A DNA stretch of 8,712 nucleotides, taken from assembly GCA_023249795.1 (NCBI GenBank), contig JAHFBU010000057.1, positions 1 through 8,712 on the forward strand, written 5' to 3'. This DNA is from Syntrophaceae bacterium. GTDB taxonomy: Bacteria; Desulfobacterota; Syntrophia; Syntrophales; UBA5619. Under the pieces are notes generated by a model. That model had not been told where the DNA came from. It saw only the letters and a list, made by a program, of their open reading frames with translations, and did not search any database. Position 1 is the first letter of the stretch, and each line of letters begins with the position of its first letter. Of this stretch, positions 6,210 to 8,712 are shown one piece after another. Position numbers and translations under genes: made by a program.

Positions 6210-8712
6210 ATGAAGGAATCCCGACAAAAACGACCTGCTCTGACGCAGGACCGGTCTCTCCAACAGGCGGTCACTGACCACAAGGCCGGCCGGCTGCCGG
6301 AGGCCGAGCGCCTCTACCGGGCCATTCTGCGGGTGGAGCCGCGGCATCCCGATGCGAACCACAATCTGGGAGTGCTTGCGGTGCAGATGAAGCAGCCCGC
6401 TGCGGCGCTGCCCTTCTTCAAAGCGGCGGTGGAAGCGAACCCGAATCAGGAGCAATACTGGCTCAGTTACATCGATGCCTTGATTCAGACCGGCCAGACG
6501 GAGATTGCACAGACCTTGCTGGCGCTCGGCCGGCAGCGGGGATTGCCGTCGGGGGAGGTGGATGCCCTGACGGGGCGTTTGGAGGGGCTGGTGTCGGATA
6601 AAGTCACGCTTGCTGCCTTGTTTAACCAGGGGCGATACGCCGAGGCGGAGACCCTCGGACGGCGGCTGGCGGAACGTTTTGCTCAAAACGGGATCGGCTG
6701 GAAGGCGCTGGGGGTGGCGCTCAAATTACAGGGGAGAAGTACGGAAGCGCTGGAACCCATGCAAAAAGCGGCGGAACTTTTGCCGGGAGACCCCGAGGCG
6801 CACAGCAACTTTGGCAACAGCCTCCAGGAGCAGCGCCGGTTTATGGAGGCCGAAGCCTGTTACCGACGGGCGCTCACGATCAAGCCGGATTACGCTGAAG
6901 CGTATAGCAACCTGGGCAACGCCCTCAAGGAGCAAGGCCGGCTATCCGAGGCCGAAATCAACTATCGCCGGGCGCTCACGATCAGACCGGATTATGCCGA
7001 AGCTTACAGCAACCTGGGCGTTGTCCTCAAGGAGCAGGGCCGGTTCATGGAGGCCGAAGACATCTGTCGCCGGGCGCTCACGATCAAGCCGGATTTTGCC
7101 GAAGCGCATAACAACCTGGGCAACATCCTCCAGGATCAGGGACGGATCGCGGAGGCCGAAATCAACTATCGCCGGGCACTCGCGATCAGGCCGGACTATG
7201 CCGAAGCTTTCAGCAACCTGGGCAATACCCTCCGGGAACAGGGCCGGCTTGCCGAGGCCGAGGCCAGTTGTCGCCGGGCGCTGGAGATCAATCCGGATTA
7301 TGCCGAGGCATATGGCAGCTTGGGAAATACCCTCCAGGAGCAAGGTCGGATTGCGGACGCGGAAGTCAGTTGTCGCAGGGCGCTGGAGATCAAACCGGAT
7401 TTTACCGAAGCGCATAACAGCATGGGTGCCATCCTCAAGGAACAGGGCCATCTCACGGAAGCCGAGGCAAGCTATCGCCGGGCACTGGAAATCAAACCGG
7501 ATTACGCCGAAGCGCATAGCAACCTGGGCGCCACCCTCAAGGAGCAGGGCCGGCTCTTGGAGGCCGAAGTCAGTTGTCGTCAGGCGCTCGCGATCAAGCC
7601 GGATTCCGCCGAAGCGCATATCAACCTGGGCGCCACACTCCAGAAGCAAAGTCGGCTTGCGGAGGCCGAAGCCAAATGTCGCCGGGCGCTGGAGATCAAA
7701 CCGGATTCCGCCGAAGCCCTTCACAGCATGGGCGTCGTGTTGAACGATCTGGGGCAGCTTGACGAGGCCATCGTTTTTTTCGATAGAGCCCTGGACGTAA
7801 AACCCGAAAAGACTGAGTTCGCCTGGAATCGTGCTCTGGCGTATCTGCTCAAAGGGGATCTGAGCCACGGATTCAAGGAATACGATTGCAGGTGGAAGTG
7901 TCAGGGGATGAAAACCTGGCACTTCCGTCAACCTGTCTGGGACGGTTCGCTGATCGAAGGCAAAACCCTGCTCGTTCATGCCGAACAGGGGTTTGGGGAC
8001 ACCATTCAGTTCGCGCGTTATCTTCCGTTCGTGGCCCGCGCAAGCCGGGCCAACGTCGTCCTGGAGTGTCCGTCCGAACTGACGAGCCTGCTTAGGGACC
8101 GGGAGGGTGTAAATCGGATTGTGGCCAAGGGCGGACCGCTTCCGGACTTTGACTTCCATATCCCGCTCTTGAGCATTCCCCGGGTCGCCGGAACAACCCT
8201 TGAAACCATCCCCTCCGCCTGTCCTTATCTCTCCGCGCCGCCGGAGGCCGGGTTCTCAGTTCGCAAACCGGAGGGCACAAGGCTTTCCGTTGGGATTATG
8301 TGGGCCGGCAGGCCCACGCACAAAAATGCCCGGAACAGGTCCGTCGATTTTACCCGGTTTCTGCCCCTGGCTGCTTTACCCGGGGTGACCCTGTACAGCC
8401 TTCAGAAGGGCGAGCGGGCCGATGACCGGCTGACCGTGGCCGGCGGCGACCGGGTCCGGGATCTGGGCGGGGTGATCGGGGACTTCGGGGAGTCGGCCGG
8501 GATCATGACCCAACTCGATCTGGTGGTAACCGTGGATTCGGCCCCGGCGCACCTGGCCGGAGCCCTTGGGGTTCCGGTCTGGGTGCTGCTGCCGTTTTCA
8601 CCGGACTGGCGCTGGCTTTTGGGTCGTGATGACAGTCCGTGGTATCCGACGATGAGGCTGTTCAGGCAGTCCGACCCCGGAAACTGGGACGGGGTCTTTG
8701 AGCGGGTCCAGG
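6210..8712 (+). CDS. TPR protein with GT9/heptosyltransferase-like C-terminal domain, open at right edge
   Basis: One frame is open from ATG 6210 to the window end (834 complete codons, no stop seen); the nearest in-frame upstream stop is TAA 6186-6188. The Shine-Dalgarno is poor, so the start is the least certain part. Residues about 15-195 hold degenerate TPRs (KAGRLPEAERLYRAIL, QGRYAEAETLGRRLAE). Residues 197-536 are ten clean 34-residue TPRs with the pattern A-x-x-N-L-G-x-x-L-x-E-Q-G-R-x-x-E-A-E, RRAL-x-I-K-P-D. After a linker comes a GT-B-type domain: LLVHAEQGFGDTIQFARYLP (GFGD 594-597), SVGIMWAGRP, then VTVDSAPAHLAGALGVPVWV (D776, H781). The last two are like the donor-site region of ADP-heptose:LPS heptosyltransferases (GT9). 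Such TPR-GT9 proteins likely bind a protein or glycan partner through the TPRs. Sugar and target are unknown. No signal peptide is seen. Confidence 0.88.
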   Translation, partial: MKESRQKRPALTQDRSLQQAVTDHKAGRLPEAERLYRAILRVEPRHPDANHNLGVLAVQMKQPAAALPFFKAAVEANPNQEQYWLSYIDALIQTGQTEIAQTLLALGRQRGLPSGEVDALTGRLEGLVSDKVTLAALFNQGRYAEAETLGRRLAERFAQNGIGWKALGVALKLQGRSTEALEPMQKAAELLPGDPEAHSNFGNSLQEQRRFMEAEACYRRALTIKPDYAEAYSNLGNALKEQGRLSEAEINYRRALTIRPDYAEAYSNLGVVLKEQGRFMEAEDICRRALTIKPDFAEAHNNLGNILQDQGRIAEAEINYRRALAIRPDYAEAFSNLGNTLREQGRLAEAEASCRRALEINPDYAEAYGSLGNTLQEQGRIADAEVSCRRALEIKPDFTEAHNSMGAILKEQGHLTEAEASYRRALEIKPDYAEAHSNLGATLKEQGRLLEAEVSCRQALAIKPDSAEAHINLGATLQKQSRLAEAEAKCRRALEIKPDSAEALHSMGVVLNDLGQLDEAIVFFDRALDVKPEKTEFAWNRALAYLLKGDLSHGFKEYDCRWKCQGMKTWHFRQPVWDGSLIEGKTLLVHAEQGFGDTIQFARYLPFVARASRANVVLECPSELTSLLRDREGVNRIVAKGGPLPDFDFHIPLLSIPRVAGTTLETIPSACPYLSAPPEAGFSVRKPEGTRLSVGIMWAGRPTHKNARNRSVDFTRFLPLAALPGVTLYSLQKGERADDRLTVAGGDRVRDLGGVIGDFGESAGIMTQLDLVVTVDSAPAHLAGALGVPVWVLLPFSPDWRWLLGRDDSPWYPTMRLFRQSDPGNWDGVFERVQ
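6798..7817 (+). repeat. Ten tandem 102-bp repeats encoding TPRs
   Basis: Ten in-frame units of exactly 102 bases start at 6798, 6900, 7002, 7104, 7206, 7308, 7410, 7512, 7614 and 7716. Blocks such as GAGGCCGAA, CGCCGGGCGCT and AAGCCGGATT recur at the same position in most units, including at synonymous sites. The last unit (7716-7817) is the most diverged and leads into the C-terminal domain. DNA-level similarity, beyond what protein structure needs, points to growth by unequal recombination or gene conversion. Confidence 0.92.

Noticed and set aside
6092..6283. 63-codon minus-strand frame between msrAB and the TPR gene
   Set aside because: It covers the divergent promoter region and the start of the TPR gene, and its translation shows no domain or coherent composition.
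6610..7743. 377-codon plus-strand frame, Arg/Ser-rich
   Set aside because: It is an out-of-frame reading of the same tandem repeats, compositionally extreme, with no recognisable domain. The frame starting at 6210 encodes canonical TPRs.
6942..8159. 405-codon minus-strand open frame opposite the TPR region
   Set aside because: Its protein is periodic every 34 residues (recurring EPALLLEG and AQVA-type blocks) because it is the reverse complement of the TPR repeats. Absence of stops in one repeat unit propagates to all units. The plus-strand frame has a clear TPR plus GT9-like domain structure.

Overview
The window is GC-rich, gene-dense bacterial DNA. Gene content (a long RdgC protein, a secreted MsrA-MsrB fusion, and a TPR protein fused to a heptosyltransferase-like domain) fits a Gram-negative, perhaps a Desulfobacterota/Deltaproteobacteria-type genome. 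That assignment is an impression from protein families, since no rRNA or other marker is present. I saw no tRNA, rRNA, CRISPR array, insertion sequence or phage gene.

Left block, plus strand, 1-2959: the 3' end of a zinc-type medium-chain dehydrogenase, a 154-base gap with two palindromes, then three tightly coupled genes. These are a 6-pyruvoyl-tetrahydropterin synthase (PTPS/QueD) homologue, a GT4 glycosyltransferase (ATGA overlap) and a class I SAM methyltransferase (17-base overlap). The PTPS homologue keeps its three zinc histidines but has Glu at the catalytic Cys position and lacks the Asp-His pair. Oxidoreductase, pterin-synthase fold, glycosyltransferase and methyltransferase together suggest a pathway for a glycosylated and methylated small molecule, possibly a pterin glycoside. 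This is the best candidate here for an undescribed system.

Middle block, minus strand, 2847-6029: rdgC, converging on the methyltransferase gene with a 113-base 3' overlap and carrying its own likely promoter; an unnamed polytopic membrane protein; and msrAB, a methionine sulfoxide reductase fusion with a signal peptide. msrAB is upstream of the membrane-protein gene with a 48-base gap, so those two may be co-transcribed.

Right block, plus strand, 6210 to the window end: a large gene open at the right edge. It encodes degenerate TPRs, then ten near-identical 34-residue TPRs encoded by 102-base tandem DNA repeats (6798-7817), then a GT9/heptosyltransferase-like domain. It is divergent from msrAB across a 180-base intergenic region. 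The repeats create long open shadow frames on both strands, which are not genes.
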